Assembly (NCBI RefSeq): GCF_041052385.1
Contig: NZ_CP163439.1
Span: 9,599,001 to 9,663,000 of the forward strand
From: Streptomyces sp. R28
GTDB lineage: Bacteria; Actinomycetota; Actinomycetes; Streptomycetales; Streptomycetaceae
Direction: 5' to 3'
DNA: 64,000 bases
Positions within the stretch are counted from its first letter, which is position 1. Every line of letters begins with the position of its first letter. The position numbers and the translations under genes are program-made. This document shows, one piece after another, positions 36,057-45,252 of this stretch. The notes under the pieces are model-generated. The model saw nothing but the letters and a program-made list of their open reading frames with translations. It ran no database searches and was not told the DNA's origin.

Positions 36057-39000
36057 CCGAGCCGACGACCGACGGCGCCCTGGATGGCCGCCGTCAGGTC
36101 GTCCACGTGCTCGGCGTCGAACAGGCTCAGGTGGCTGCCCTTGACCTCGGTGGTCTCCAGCCCGGCGACGAAGGCGTGCCAGCCGCGGTCGTCGTCCATG
36201 TAGCCCGCCGGGAACGCCGGCGCGCCCGCGGGCAGCGGGTCGCCCGCGTGCAGCAGATCCACCTCGGCCGGGAAGTACTCCGGCCAGTAGTCGAGGAACG
36301 CGGCCCGGTTGCGCTCGACCATCCCCGTCAGCTCGGCCAGCGCCACGGCGGCGCCCGCGTTCGCGCCCTCCAGCCGCAGCACGTCGAGCGACAGGCACGC
36401 CTGCCGCACCTCGGCGGCCTCCCGCTCCGAGGACATGAACGAGGGCGGAGCCCAGGTGTCGAGCAGCAGCGTCGCCGCGACCGGCTCCCCGCGCAGCAGC
36501 CAGATCCGGGCCATCTCGACCGCCACACAGCCGCCCATCGACCAGCCCGCGAGCACGACGGGGGCGACGCCGCGCACCGCGTCGACGGCGGCCACGTACC
36601 GGGCGGCCATCTCCTCGACGGTCGCCGCCGGGTCGTCCGGCAGCGACTGCAGCGCGTACACCGAGAACTCGCCGCGCAGCCGCTGCGCCACCTCGTAGAA
36701 CGGCAGCACCGAGCCGCTGGCCGCGTGCACGAACACCATCAGCGGCGCGCCCGGGCTCTCGGCCAGGTCGATCAGGTTGTCCCGGGGCGCCGGGGCCGCT
36801 TGCGCCGCGCTCAGCGTCGCCGCCAGATCACGGATCTTCGGGTTGGTGAAGACGTCCTGCACCGACGGCTGCAGCCCGAACTCGCCGCCGCACTCCTCGA
36901 TCAGCTTGAACACCAGCAGCGAGTGGCCGCCCAGGTCGAAGAAGCTGTCGGTGACACTCACGGCGTCCCGGCGCAGCAGCCGCGCGTAGATCGCGGCGAG
37001 CCGGGCCTCCAGTTCGTTCGCCGGGGCGGTGAACTCCTCGTCCTCGGCGGGCGGGTTCTCGGTGCGCAGGCCGAGCAGCGCGTCGACGTCGATGCCGCCG
37101 TCGTCGCCGCGCGGGATCGCGTCCACCACGGTGACGCTGCCCGGCACCAGGTAGTCGAGCAGTCGCAGTGCGGCGCCCTCGGTGAGCTGCGGGGCCGACA
37201 GCTCCCGGTCACCCGAAGGCACGACGAACGCGGCGAGGGCGCCCTGCGCGGTCGCGGTGACCGCGCACAGGGCCACCCCGCCCTGGTCGGCGAAGGCCGC
37301 CTCGACCGGGGCCCGTTCCACGCGCATGCCGTGGACGCTGATCTGCCGGCCGACCGGTCCGAGCTGCTCCACCACACCGTTCTCCCGGCGCCGGGCCAGT
37401 TCGCCGGTGCGCACCATGCGGGCGCCGGGCTCGCCGAAAGGGTCGGCGACGAACCGTTCCGCCGTCGCGGCGGGCTGCCCGTGGTAGCCGCGCGCCAGGC
37501 CCTCCTCGCCGCCGACGTACAACTCCCCGACCACGCCGAGGGGGACCGGCTCCAGCGACTCGTCCAGCACGTACAGGGCGTGGCGGCCCTCCCCGGTCAC
37601 CGCGCCGGTCTCCGGCCTTTCCCGCCGGGCGATGACCTCGCCCGGGACCCCGGCGACGGTCACCGGCTCGCCGTCGCAGAGGATCCGGCGCGGCGCCGCG
37701 CCGGATCCGACGGACAGCGGCACCGACGGCGTCGTCCACACGGTGGTGACGCCGCCGTCGGTGCCGCACTCGTTGAGGGGCCGGGGCTGCTTGTGCACGA
37801 CGGGCGGGCAGAGCATGACCGCGCCACCGTCCGACAGCGGCCACCACGCCCGCTCGGGGGAGTCCACGAGTACCACCTCCCCCGCGTCGAGGGGGTACCG
37901 GCGCCGCAGCTCGTCGACCTCGGCGAGCGCCATCGTGACCGGGTGGGCGACGGGCCCGGGCAGGCCGGGGGAGCGGACCAGCCGCAGCAGGTCGGGGGCG
38001 CCGTCCGCGACCGGGGGCTCGCCGAGTTCCGTCGCGGCCCACCGCTCGGCGTCCGCGAAGGAGACCACCCGCCACGGCCCGGGCGGCACCTGGTCCGCCG
38101 TCGCCGGGTCGGTGACCACCACCCGCGGCGCCGCCTCCGCCAGCCGCTCCGGCGCGACCGCCGTGTACGGGGTGTGGAGCTTGGCCGCGGCGATCCGGGC
38201 CACGACCTCGTCGGCGCCGTGGTCCAGGCACAGCGCCACGACGTCGCCGGACCGGACCCCCTCGCGGTGCAGGACGGACGCCAGCTGGTCGGCGCGGGCG
38301 TCCACCTGCGCGTAGCTGACCGCCTCCTCGCCGGCCCGCACCGCCACGGCGTCCGGGGTGCGGCGGGCCTGCTGCTCGAAGGGCTCGGCCATCGACCGGT
38401 AGCGGACGTCCGGCCTCCCGGGTGCGGCGGACGCGGGCAGGACGCGCGCGCGCTCGACCGGGCTCAGCAGCGGCAGTTCGAACGCCCGCGCGTCGGGCTG
38501 CGCGGCGCCCTCGGCCAGCAGGGTCTCCAGATGGGCGGCGAAGCGCGACGCGGTCGACTCGTCGAACAGGGCTGCGTCGTACACCAGTACGCCGCTCATC
38601 TCCTCCTGGTCGGTGAACAGGCTGACGGCCAGGTCCCACATCGCGGCGTTCGTGTCCAGCTCGGTGCCGAGGTCGGCGCTGCCGCCCGAGCCGGTCGCCT
38701 GCACGTTCACCATGGTCTGGAACACCGCCTGCACTCCCGGGAGGCGAGGCAGTGCCAGCTCCGCCACCACCCGGTCGAAGGGCACCGCCTGGTGGTCGTG
38801 GGCCTCCAGGAGGGTCTCGTGGACGTGACGGACGACCTCGCGGAACGTGGGGTCGCCGCTCAGATCGGTGCGCAGCGGCGCCGACTTCACGAAGCACCCC
38901 ACGATCGACTCGGCGACCTCGTGGTCCCGGCCGGCGAGCGGCGCGCCGACGATGAGGTCGCGTTGCCCGCTCATCCGGGCGAGGAACACCTTGTACGCGG

Positions 39001-39850
39001 CCATGACGACGACGAACAGGGTGACCCCTTCGTCCGCCGCCAGCCGCCGCAGGCGGGACAGCACCGGCCCGGGGACCGAGAGCGGCACCGTGCCGCCGGT
39101 CCGCTTCGACGTGGCCGGCCGGGGGCGGTCCTTCGGCAGGTCCAGCACCGGCAGGTCCCCGGCGAGCTTGCCGGTCCAGTACAACAGGTCGCGCTCGACC
39201 GCCGCCTCGTCGGTGTGCTCCTGCTCCCAGGCCACGTAGTCGAGGAAGCCGACGGACGGGGCGGGGCCGAGCGGCCGGCCGACGAGCAGGGCGTCCAGCT
39301 CGGCGACGACCATCGCCCGGGACAGCCCGTCGATGACGATGTGGTGGAAGTTGAGCGCAAGCATGGTCCGTTCGCCCGGCAGCGCGAACCCGATGATCTG
39401 GAAGAAGCACGGGCCGTCGAGCGCGAACGGGCGCCGGGCGGCCTCGTTGCCCGCGGCCGTGGCCCGCGCCTGCGCCTCGTCGGCGGGCAGGTGCCGCAGG
39501 TCGTGCCACGTCACCGGCGGTTCGATCGGGCCGTCGTCCTGCTGCATCGGCACACCGTCACGCTCGAACATGTGCACGCGCAACACATGGTGGCGGCCCA
39601 TCAGTTCGGTGGCGACCGCGCGCAGCGTCGGCAGGTCGAGTTCCCGGTCGACGGTCCGCAGCTCCGGCAGGCTGTACTCGCTGGTGTCCGGGTACTGGCG
39701 GCAGGAGAACCAGATCCGCGACTGGGGCGGGTTGAGGGGCACCGGGGTGCCGTGCGGGATCGGCGTGATGCGCGGGCCGCCGCGCTCGGCGCCGCGCTCG
39801 CGCAGCAGCCGCAGGAGCATCCGCTGCTTGTCCGCGTCCAGTGTGGTCAT
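36041..39850 (-). CDS. NRPS terminating protein: C - degenerate A - PCP - TE
   Basis: 1269 residues, AGGAGG before the ATG. The condensation domain (about 35-460) has an intact NFHHIVIDG. The adenylation region (about 480-940) keeps the overall length but has lost its core: the P-loop reads LVRSPGLPGPVAHP instead of YTSGSTGxPKG, A7 reads VRTGE, A8 reads GPVGRQISVHG, and the A10 Lys motif is GDDGGIDVD. It should not activate an amino acid. The carrier LGGHSL is at about 970. The thioesterase has GWSMGG at about 1101 and a late GSHLSLFD. Its PCP must be loaded in trans or bypassed. It follows the A-T-C-A-T gene after four bases. Confidence 0.9.
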   Translation of the reverse strand: MTTLDADKQRMLLRLLRERGAERGGPRITPIPHGTPVPLNPPQSRIWFSCRQYPDTSEYSLPELRTVDRELDLPTLRAVATELMGRHHVLRVHMFERDGVPMQQDDGPIEPPVTWHDLRHLPADEAQARATAAGNEAARRPFALDGPCFFQIIGFALPGERTMLALNFHHIVIDGLSRAMVVAELDALLVGRPLGPAPSVGFLDYVAWEQEHTDEAAVERDLLYWTGKLAGDLPVLDLPKDRPRPATSKRTGGTVPLSVPGPVLSRLRRLAADEGVTLFVVVMAAYKVFLARMSGQRDLIVGAPLAGRDHEVAESIVGCFVKSAPLRTDLSGDPTFREVVRHVHETLLEAHDHQAVPFDRVVAELALPRLPGVQAVFQTMVNVQATGSGGSADLGTELDTNAAMWDLAVSLFTDQEEMSGVLVYDAALFDESTASRFAAHLETLLAEGAAQPDARAFELPLLSPVERARVLPASAAPGRPDVRYRSMAEPFEQQARRTPDAVAVRAGEEAVSYAQVDARADQLASVLHREGVRSGDVVALCLDHGADEVVARIAAAKLHTPYTAVAPERLAEAAPRVVVTDPATADQVPPGPWRVVSFADAERWAATELGEPPVADGAPDLLRLVRSPGLPGPVAHPVTMALAEVDELRRRYPLDAGEVVLVDSPERAWWPLSDGGAVMLCPPVVHKQPRPLNECGTDGGVTTVWTTPSVPLSVGSGAAPRRILCDGEPVTVAGVPGEVIARRERPETGAVTGEGRHALYVLDESLEPVPLGVVGELYVGGEEGLARGYHGQPAATAERFVADPFGEPGARMVRTGELARRRENGVVEQLGPVGRQISVHGMRVERAPVEAAFADQGGVALCAVTATAQGALAAFVVPSGDRELSAPQLTEGAALRLLDYLVPGSVTVVDAIPRGDDGGIDVDALLGLRTENPPAEDEEFTAPANELEARLAAIYARLLRRDAVSVTDSFFDLGGHSLLVFKLIEECGGEFGLQPSVQDVFTNPKIRDLAATLSAAQAAPAPRDNLIDLAESPGAPLMVFVHAASGSVLPFYEVAQRLRGEFSVYALQSLPDDPAATVEEMAARYVAAVDAVRGVAPVVLAGWSMGGCVAVEMARIWLLRGEPVAATLLLDTWAPPSFMSSEREAAEVRQACLSLDVLRLEGANAGAAVALAELTGMVERNRAAFLDYWPEYFPAEVDLLHAGDPLPAGAPAFPAGYMDDDRGWHAFVAGLETTEVKGSHLSLFDAEHVDDLTAAIQGAVGRRLGYEEI

Positions 39851-39854
39851 CGAC

Positions 39855-42800
39855 TCATCCCTCCTGGTCGCCGCGGTGCGCGGCGGGTTCGTCGGACAGC
39901 GCGGCCAACTCGGCGACCAGCGCCTTCTCCACGTGCTCAGCCACACCCGCGATCGTCGGGTCGCTGAAGAGCTGCCGTACGGTGACCGCCACACCGAAGC
40001 GGGTCTTGACCCGGTGCAGCATCTGCAGGGCCGACAGCGAACTGCCGCCCGCTTCGAAGAAGTTCTGCCGCCGGCCGACCTGTTCGACGTCCAGCAGCTC
40101 ACACCACACCTCGGCGAGCTGCGACTCGATCAGCGAGGTCGCCTCCGAGACGCCGGCGCGGGCCGCGCGGTCCTCGGCGGTCGGCGCGGGCAGCGCCTGC
40201 CGGTCGACCTTCCCGGACGGGGTGAGCGGCAGCGCGGCCAGCTTCACGTACGCCGTCGGCAGGAGGTACCGCGACAGATAGCCCGCCGCGTGCTCCGCCA
40301 CGTCGGGCACGTCGGCTTCCGGCCCCACCAGATAGGCGACGATCTCCTTGCCGCCGGCCCTGTCCTCACGGATGCGCACGGCCGCCTGTTCGACCGCCGG
40401 GTGGGTGCGCAGCACCTCCTCGATCTCGCCCGGCTCCACCCGCACACCCCCCACCTTGGCCTGGCCGTCGGCCCGTCCGGCGTAGTGCAGCAGACCGTCG
40501 TCGTCGCGGACGACCAGGTCGCCGGTGCGGTACAGGCGCTCGCCGGGCGTCACCGGCCAGGGGTGCGGGACGAACCGCTCCGCGGTCAGGCCGGGCCTGC
40601 CGAGGTAGCCGCGCGCCAGACCGTCCACGCCCGCGACGTGCAGCTCGCCGACCACGCCCGGGGGCACCGGCCGCATGGCCTCGTCGAGCACGAACAGCCG
40701 GTAGCCGTTGACGGCCCGGCCCATCGGGACACCGTCGCCGTCCGGCCGCTCCGGCCCGCTCCACAGCGCGACCTCCGACGTCTCCGTCTGGCCGTACGCG
40801 TTGTCCAGCGGGACGTCGAAGTGGGCGCCGAAGCGGCGCAGCAGCGCGGCGGGCACGGCCTCGCCGGACGTCTGCAGACGGTCGAGAGAGGGGTACTTGG
40901 TCGCGGAGACCGTGGCCAGGTACATGTCCAGCATCGACGGCACGAAGTGCGCGAGGACGGTGTCCGGCGCGGCCAGCAGCCCGGCCAGATACGGTACGTC
41001 GGTCTCGGTGCCGGCCTCGGCCACCAGGATTGTCGCACCGGCCCCGAGCGTCGCGAAGATCTCCCAGATCGCCACGTCGAAGATCAGCGGCGTCTTGTGC
41101 ACCACCCGGCGGCCCGGCCCGAGCGCGTAGTGCCGGGCAATCCACTCCACCCGCGACGCCGCGCAGCCGTGATCGATGATCACGCCCTTGGGCCGGCCCG
41201 TCGACCCGGACGTGTAGTAGACGAACGCCGTGTTACGGGGATGGACCTCGGGCTCCGCTCCGTCCGCCCGCGCGGTCGTGGCCGGATCGATCACCGGCAC
41301 GCCCTCCAGCCCGGCCGGCACCCGGGAGGCGACGACTGAGGCCATCGCGCAGTCCGCGGCGATCCACCGCAGCCGCTCGGCGGGGTACCCGGCGTCCAGC
41401 GGCACGAACCCGGCCCCCGCGCGCAGCACACCGAGCACGGCGGCGACCGAGTCGACGGAGCGGTCCACGCAGATGCCGACCAGCGACTCCGGACCGGTGC
41501 CGGCGGCTCCCAGAGCGGCCGCGACCGCCCGGGACCTGGCGTCCAGTTCGGCGTAGCTGACGGCGCGGTCGCCGGCCCGCACGGCCACGGCGGACGGGTC
41601 GCGGGCCAGCTGCGCGCGGAACCCGTCGTGCAGCAGGGTCGCGGCGGCGCCGCGCTCCTCGTGGTCGGCGTTGATCGCGGTGAGCTGCGCGGTGGCGGCG
41701 GCGGACGGCAGCAGCGGCAGTTCGGCCAGCCGCGTCGACGGCTGAGCGAGCGCCGACTCCAGCAGCGTCACCAGGGCGTCCTGCCAGTGGTTGGCGGACG
41801 GCCGGTCGAAGCGGCGGGTCGCGTACTCGACCTCGCCGGTGACGCCCTCGCCGTCCAGCCGCAGGGTGCAGGTCAGCGCCATCTTGGCGGTGCCCGAGTG
41901 GATGAGTTGCTCGGTGATGTCCAGGCCGCTGATCGCGCCGCCGTCGTCCACCGGGGTGGACTGGAGGACGAACATGGTCTGGAAAACCGGGTTCTCGGCG
42001 CCGTCCCCACCCTGGGCGATGCCGTCGGTCATCTCCGAGAACGGCAGCTCCTGCCGCGACAGCGCCTCGGCGAGCGCGGTGTCGGTGCGCTCCACCAGGT
42101 CCCGGAAGCTCATCCCGGGTGTGAAGCCCATGCGGACGGGCACGGTGTTCACCAGGTACCCGATCAGGTCCTCGATGCCGGCCCGGCCCCGGCCGGCCAT
42201 CGGCACGCCGACCACGATGTCGTCGGCGCCGCCGGTCATCCGGTGCAGCGTGGCGAAGAAGGCCGCGAGCAGCACACCGAACGGGGTTGACCCGCAGGTC
42301 CGCGCCACGTCCTCCACCCGGGCCGGACCCGTCCCGCCGAGCCGCAGCGGTATCGAGAACCCGGACTGGCCGGGCGCCCCGGTCGCCCGCCCCGGCTCCA
42401 CCGCCGGAGCGTCGCCGGACAGCCGCCGCGACCAGTACTGCCGCTGCTCGGTCGCCTCCTCGGACGCCAGCCAACGCTCCTGCCAGGCCACGTAGTCGGC
42501 GTACCGGACGGTGGGCTCGGGCAGCCGGCGCCCCTGGTACAGCGCGGCGAACTCGCGCCAGAACACACCGAGCGACCAGGCGTCGAAGGCGCTGTGGTGG
42601 ATGTTGAGCAGCCACAGGTGGTGCTCGTCGTCGACGCGGTAGCACGAGGAGCGCAGCAGCGGTCCGGCGGACAGGTCGAACGGCCGGGCCGCGTCCGCCT
42701 CGGCCCGGCGCGCGGCGGCGGCACGGTCGGCCACCTCCGTCACCCGGGTACGGACCGGCGCCGGCGGCAGCAGCCGGGCCCGAACCTGCCCGTCGCGCTC

Positions 42801-44798
42801 CACCAGCACGGTCCGCAAAGCCTCATGACGAGTTGTCAGATCGGTGAGCGCGGCGTCCATGCGGCCCACGTCGAGTGGACCGGAGATCCAGTACCCGAGC
42901 GGGACGGAGTAGGAAGCCGCGCCCTGGTGGAGCTTGTCCAGGTACCACAGCGCCGCCTGGCCTCGAGACGCCGGCCGCCACTCGCCGTGCTCGCCGCCGG
43001 AGGTGACGGCCCCTGTGCCCGGTGCGTGGCGCCGCCCCTCGCCCACCAGCGCGGCGAGAGCGGCCACGGTCGGCGCCGAGCGCAGCTGGTCGAAGGTGAG
43101 CGCCGCCCCGGTGGCCTGGGCGATGCGGCTGAGCAGTTGCAGCCCTCGCAGGGAGTCGCCGCCCGCGGCGAAGAAATCCCCGTCGGCGCCCGGAGCCCGC
43201 CCGAGCACGTCGGCGACGAGGGCGGCGACGAGCTGCTCCTCGGCGGTCCCGGGCGCTGGGCTGGGCTCCGCGTCGAAGTCCGCCGGGGGAGCGGGGAGTT
43301 CGGCCGGGATCACCTTGCCGCTCAGCGGGGAGCGCGGGATGCGGTCCAGGAGCACCAGGGTTCCCGGCACCATCACGGCCGGAAGCCGGGCCACCAGCTC
43401 GGCGCGCAGCGCGGCCTGCGCGCCCGGCGCCGCGTCCGTCTCCACGTACGCGATCAGACGTGCCCCGGCGACCGGGTCGTCGGCCGAGACCACGAAGGCG
43501 TCACGGACGCCGGGGCACGCCCGCACCGCGTTCTCCACCTGGCCTGGCTCGATCCGGTACCCGCGGATCTTCACCTGGCGGTCGGAGCGGCCGAGGAACT
43601 GGAGGTTCCCGTCGGGCAGGCGCGCGGCCCGGTCACCGGTCCGGTACATGCGGGTGCCGGGCGGTCCGAACGGGTCCGGGCAGAACCGGTCGGCCGTCGC
43701 GGCGGGCGCGCCGAGGTAACCCCGGGCCAGGCCGGGGCCGGCGACCCAGACGTCCCCTGGCTCCTCGCCGGTCACCGGCTCCAGGTTCTCGTCGAGCAGG
43801 CGTACGCTCACGCCGGGCAGGGGCCGTCCTATGGGCATGACCGACACGCCGTCGGGCAGGTCGTCCGGGTCGGGCCAGTACGTGGTGCAGCTGATCGTGG
43901 TCTCGGTGGGCCCGTAGTCGGCGACGAAGCGCACCGAGCGCGAGCCGACGACGGCCGCCCACGCGGCGAACTTGTCCATCCGGATCTTGTCGCCGCCGAC
44001 GAAGACCGTGCGCAGGGAGGCGGGGAGCGTCACGACGCCGCCTCGCAGATCGTCCGTCCACTGGTGCCAGTACGCGGTCGGCAGACTCATGACCGTCACG
44101 CCGCGCTCCGCGATCAGCTCGGTCAGCTCGACACTCGTCGGCCTCGGCGCGTCCGGCAGCACGGCGGTGCCGCCCGCGAGCCAGACCGGCAGTACCTCCT
44201 CCAGGGAGGCGTCGATGACCATCGAGGTGAACTGCAGGACACGGTCGGTCGGTCGCAGGTCCAGTTCGGCCCGGATCGCGGTGGCGTGGGCGGCCAGCGC
44301 GGAGTGCGGGACGCCGACGGGTTTGGGCCTGCCGGTGGAACCGGAGGTGAACATGCAGTAGGCGAGGTTGTTCGGCCGGATCGCCGGCTCCGCTGGGGCG
44401 ACGGGCTCCTCGCCGTCGAGGTCGGCCAGCTCCACGACCGGGATGCCGGACCCGGCCGGGACGGAACCGGGCCCGGAGTGCAGCAGCAGCTCCACGCCCG
44501 CGTCGGCGAGCATCGAGGCCGCAGGACCGGCGGGCAGCGCGGCGTCGAGCGGGACGTAGACCCCGCCGGCCTTCCACAGGGCGAGCAGCGTCACGAGCCA
44601 GCGCTCCGACTGCTCGACGGCCAGCCCGACCCGTACCTCCGGGCGGACCCCACGCGCGGCGAGCAGACCGGCCAGCCGCGTGGCCCGCTCGTCGAGTCGC
44701 GCGTAACTCAGCACTCCGTCACGGGACACGACCGCGGGCGCGTCCGGCGTCCGCTCCGCCTGCGCCTCTATCAGCCGGTGTACGCATGGGTGGGTCAT
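39855..44798 (-). CDS. Two-module NRPS: A - PCP - C - A - PCP
   Basis: 1647 residues from the ATG at 44798, with GGAGGC upstream. A1 (about 1-490) has FTSGSTGRPK at 147 and carrier GGDSL at 547. The condensation domain (about 610-1040) has NIHHSAFDA (Asp kept, Gly to Ala). A2 has YYTSGSTGRPKG at about 1193, and the last carrier GGSSL is at about 1582. Hand-aligned pocket residues are D-A-E-S-F-G-D-I-S-K for A1 (no match recalled) and D-V-W-H-Q-S-A-E-V-K for A2, whose first half resembles serine codes. It lacks an N-terminal C domain, so it looks like a loading module plus one extension. It probably feeds the downstream C-A*-T-TE protein. Confidence 0.93.
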   Translation of the reverse strand: MTHPCVHRLIEAQAERTPDAPAVVSRDGVLSYARLDERATRLAGLLAARGVRPEVRVGLAVEQSERWLVTLLALWKAGGVYVPLDAALPAGPAASMLADAGVELLLHSGPGSVPAGSGIPVVELADLDGEEPVAPAEPAIRPNNLAYCMFTSGSTGRPKPVGVPHSALAAHATAIRAELDLRPTDRVLQFTSMVIDASLEEVLPVWLAGGTAVLPDAPRPTSVELTELIAERGVTVMSLPTAYWHQWTDDLRGGVVTLPASLRTVFVGGDKIRMDKFAAWAAVVGSRSVRFVADYGPTETTISCTTYWPDPDDLPDGVSVMPIGRPLPGVSVRLLDENLEPVTGEEPGDVWVAGPGLARGYLGAPAATADRFCPDPFGPPGTRMYRTGDRAARLPDGNLQFLGRSDRQVKIRGYRIEPGQVENAVRACPGVRDAFVVSADDPVAGARLIAYVETDAAPGAQAALRAELVARLPAVMVPGTLVLLDRIPRSPLSGKVIPAELPAPPADFDAEPSPAPGTAEEQLVAALVADVLGRAPGADGDFFAAGGDSLRGLQLLSRIAQATGAALTFDQLRSAPTVAALAALVGEGRRHAPGTGAVTSGGEHGEWRPASRGQAALWYLDKLHQGAASYSVPLGYWISGPLDVGRMDAALTDLTTRHEALRTVLVERDGQVRARLLPPAPVRTRVTEVADRAAAARRAEADAARPFDLSAGPLLRSSCYRVDDEHHLWLLNIHHSAFDAWSLGVFWREFAALYQGRRLPEPTVRYADYVAWQERWLASEEATEQRQYWSRRLSGDAPAVEPGRATGAPGQSGFSIPLRLGGTGPARVEDVARTCGSTPFGVLLAAFFATLHRMTGGADDIVVGVPMAGRGRAGIEDLIGYLVNTVPVRMGFTPGMSFRDLVERTDTALAEALSRQELPFSEMTDGIAQGGDGAENPVFQTMFVLQSTPVDDGGAISGLDITEQLIHSGTAKMALTCTLRLDGEGVTGEVEYATRRFDRPSANHWQDALVTLLESALAQPSTRLAELPLLPSAAATAQLTAINADHEERGAAATLLHDGFRAQLARDPSAVAVRAGDRAVSYAELDARSRAVAAALGAAGTGPESLVGICVDRSVDSVAAVLGVLRAGAGFVPLDAGYPAERLRWIAADCAMASVVASRVPAGLEGVPVIDPATTARADGAEPEVHPRNTAFVYYTSGSTGRPKGVIIDHGCAASRVEWIARHYALGPGRRVVHKTPLIFDVAIWEIFATLGAGATILVAEAGTETDVPYLAGLLAAPDTVLAHFVPSMLDMYLATVSATKYPSLDRLQTSGEAVPAALLRRFGAHFDVPLDNAYGQTETSEVALWSGPERPDGDGVPMGRAVNGYRLFVLDEAMRPVPPGVVGELHVAGVDGLARGYLGRPGLTAERFVPHPWPVTPGERLYRTGDLVVRDDDGLLHYAGRADGQAKVGGVRVEPGEIEEVLRTHPAVEQAAVRIREDRAGGKEIVAYLVGPEADVPDVAEHAAGYLSRYLLPTAYVKLAALPLTPSGKVDRQALPAPTAEDRAARAGVSEATSLIESQLAEVWCELLDVEQVGRRQNFFEAGGSSLSALQMLHRVKTRFGVAVTVRQLFSDPTIAGVAEHVEKALVAELAALSDEPAAHRGDQEG

Positions 44799-45252
44799 GA
44801 ATCGCCTGCCTCCGTATCCGAAAGGGCGTGGATCGCGCGCGCGGAACGGGGCGGCGCCACCGTGTCCAACTGTGGGAATTGCGCGGTCAGACAATGTCTG
44901 GAGCAGTGCTTCAGCAGGCTAGACCCGGACATCGAGGGTGGGGGAATCACCTGCCGCGACGTCGCGGCTGTACGAGCCCGGGGCGGGGACCGCGAGGTGG
45001 TCGATCACGGAACGCGAGTGCTGGGCGGGGGAGTCGGGGTGGGCGTACTTCGGCGTACTCCGGCGCTCTCCGGCGCACTCCGTGCGGGTCCGGGCACGCC
45101 AGGTCTGGGGTTGGCTCCGGGTAGCCCGGCGTGCCCGGCACACCCGAGCCCGCGCTGTCGGCCTCCGCGCCGCCGCCGTCACCCTCGCTGGTGGAGGGCC
45201 GAAGTCCCTACACCTCGGCCCGCTTGGCGCGCTGCCCAGGAAAGCCGTCCCG
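44799..45252. promoter_or_regulatory. Promoter region of the NRPS operon with perfect palindrome CAGACA-A-TGTCTG
   Basis: This 454-base gap upstream of the large NRPS gene has no convincing ORF. CAGACA (44888-44893) and TGTCTG (44895-44900) form a perfect 6-1-6 inverted repeat about 90 bases ahead of the start codon, in a locally AT-richer stretch, and so mark the likely control region. The remainder is GC-rich with short repeats. Confidence 0.5.

Noticed and set aside
32676..36398. 1240-codon minus-strand ORF opposite the alkylproline operon
   Set aside because: It has no recognisable domains, while all five plus-strand genes under it have family motifs.
41184..44358. Assigning definite amino acids to A1 and A2 of the two-module NRPS
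   Set aside because: Hand-extracted pocket residues give no full match to a code I recall; only a weak serine-like trend for A2.
44799..45252. Plus-strand ORFs in the gap upstream of the NRPS operon
   Set aside because: They are Arg/Gly/Pro-rich, share no motif with known proteins, and have no ribosome site.
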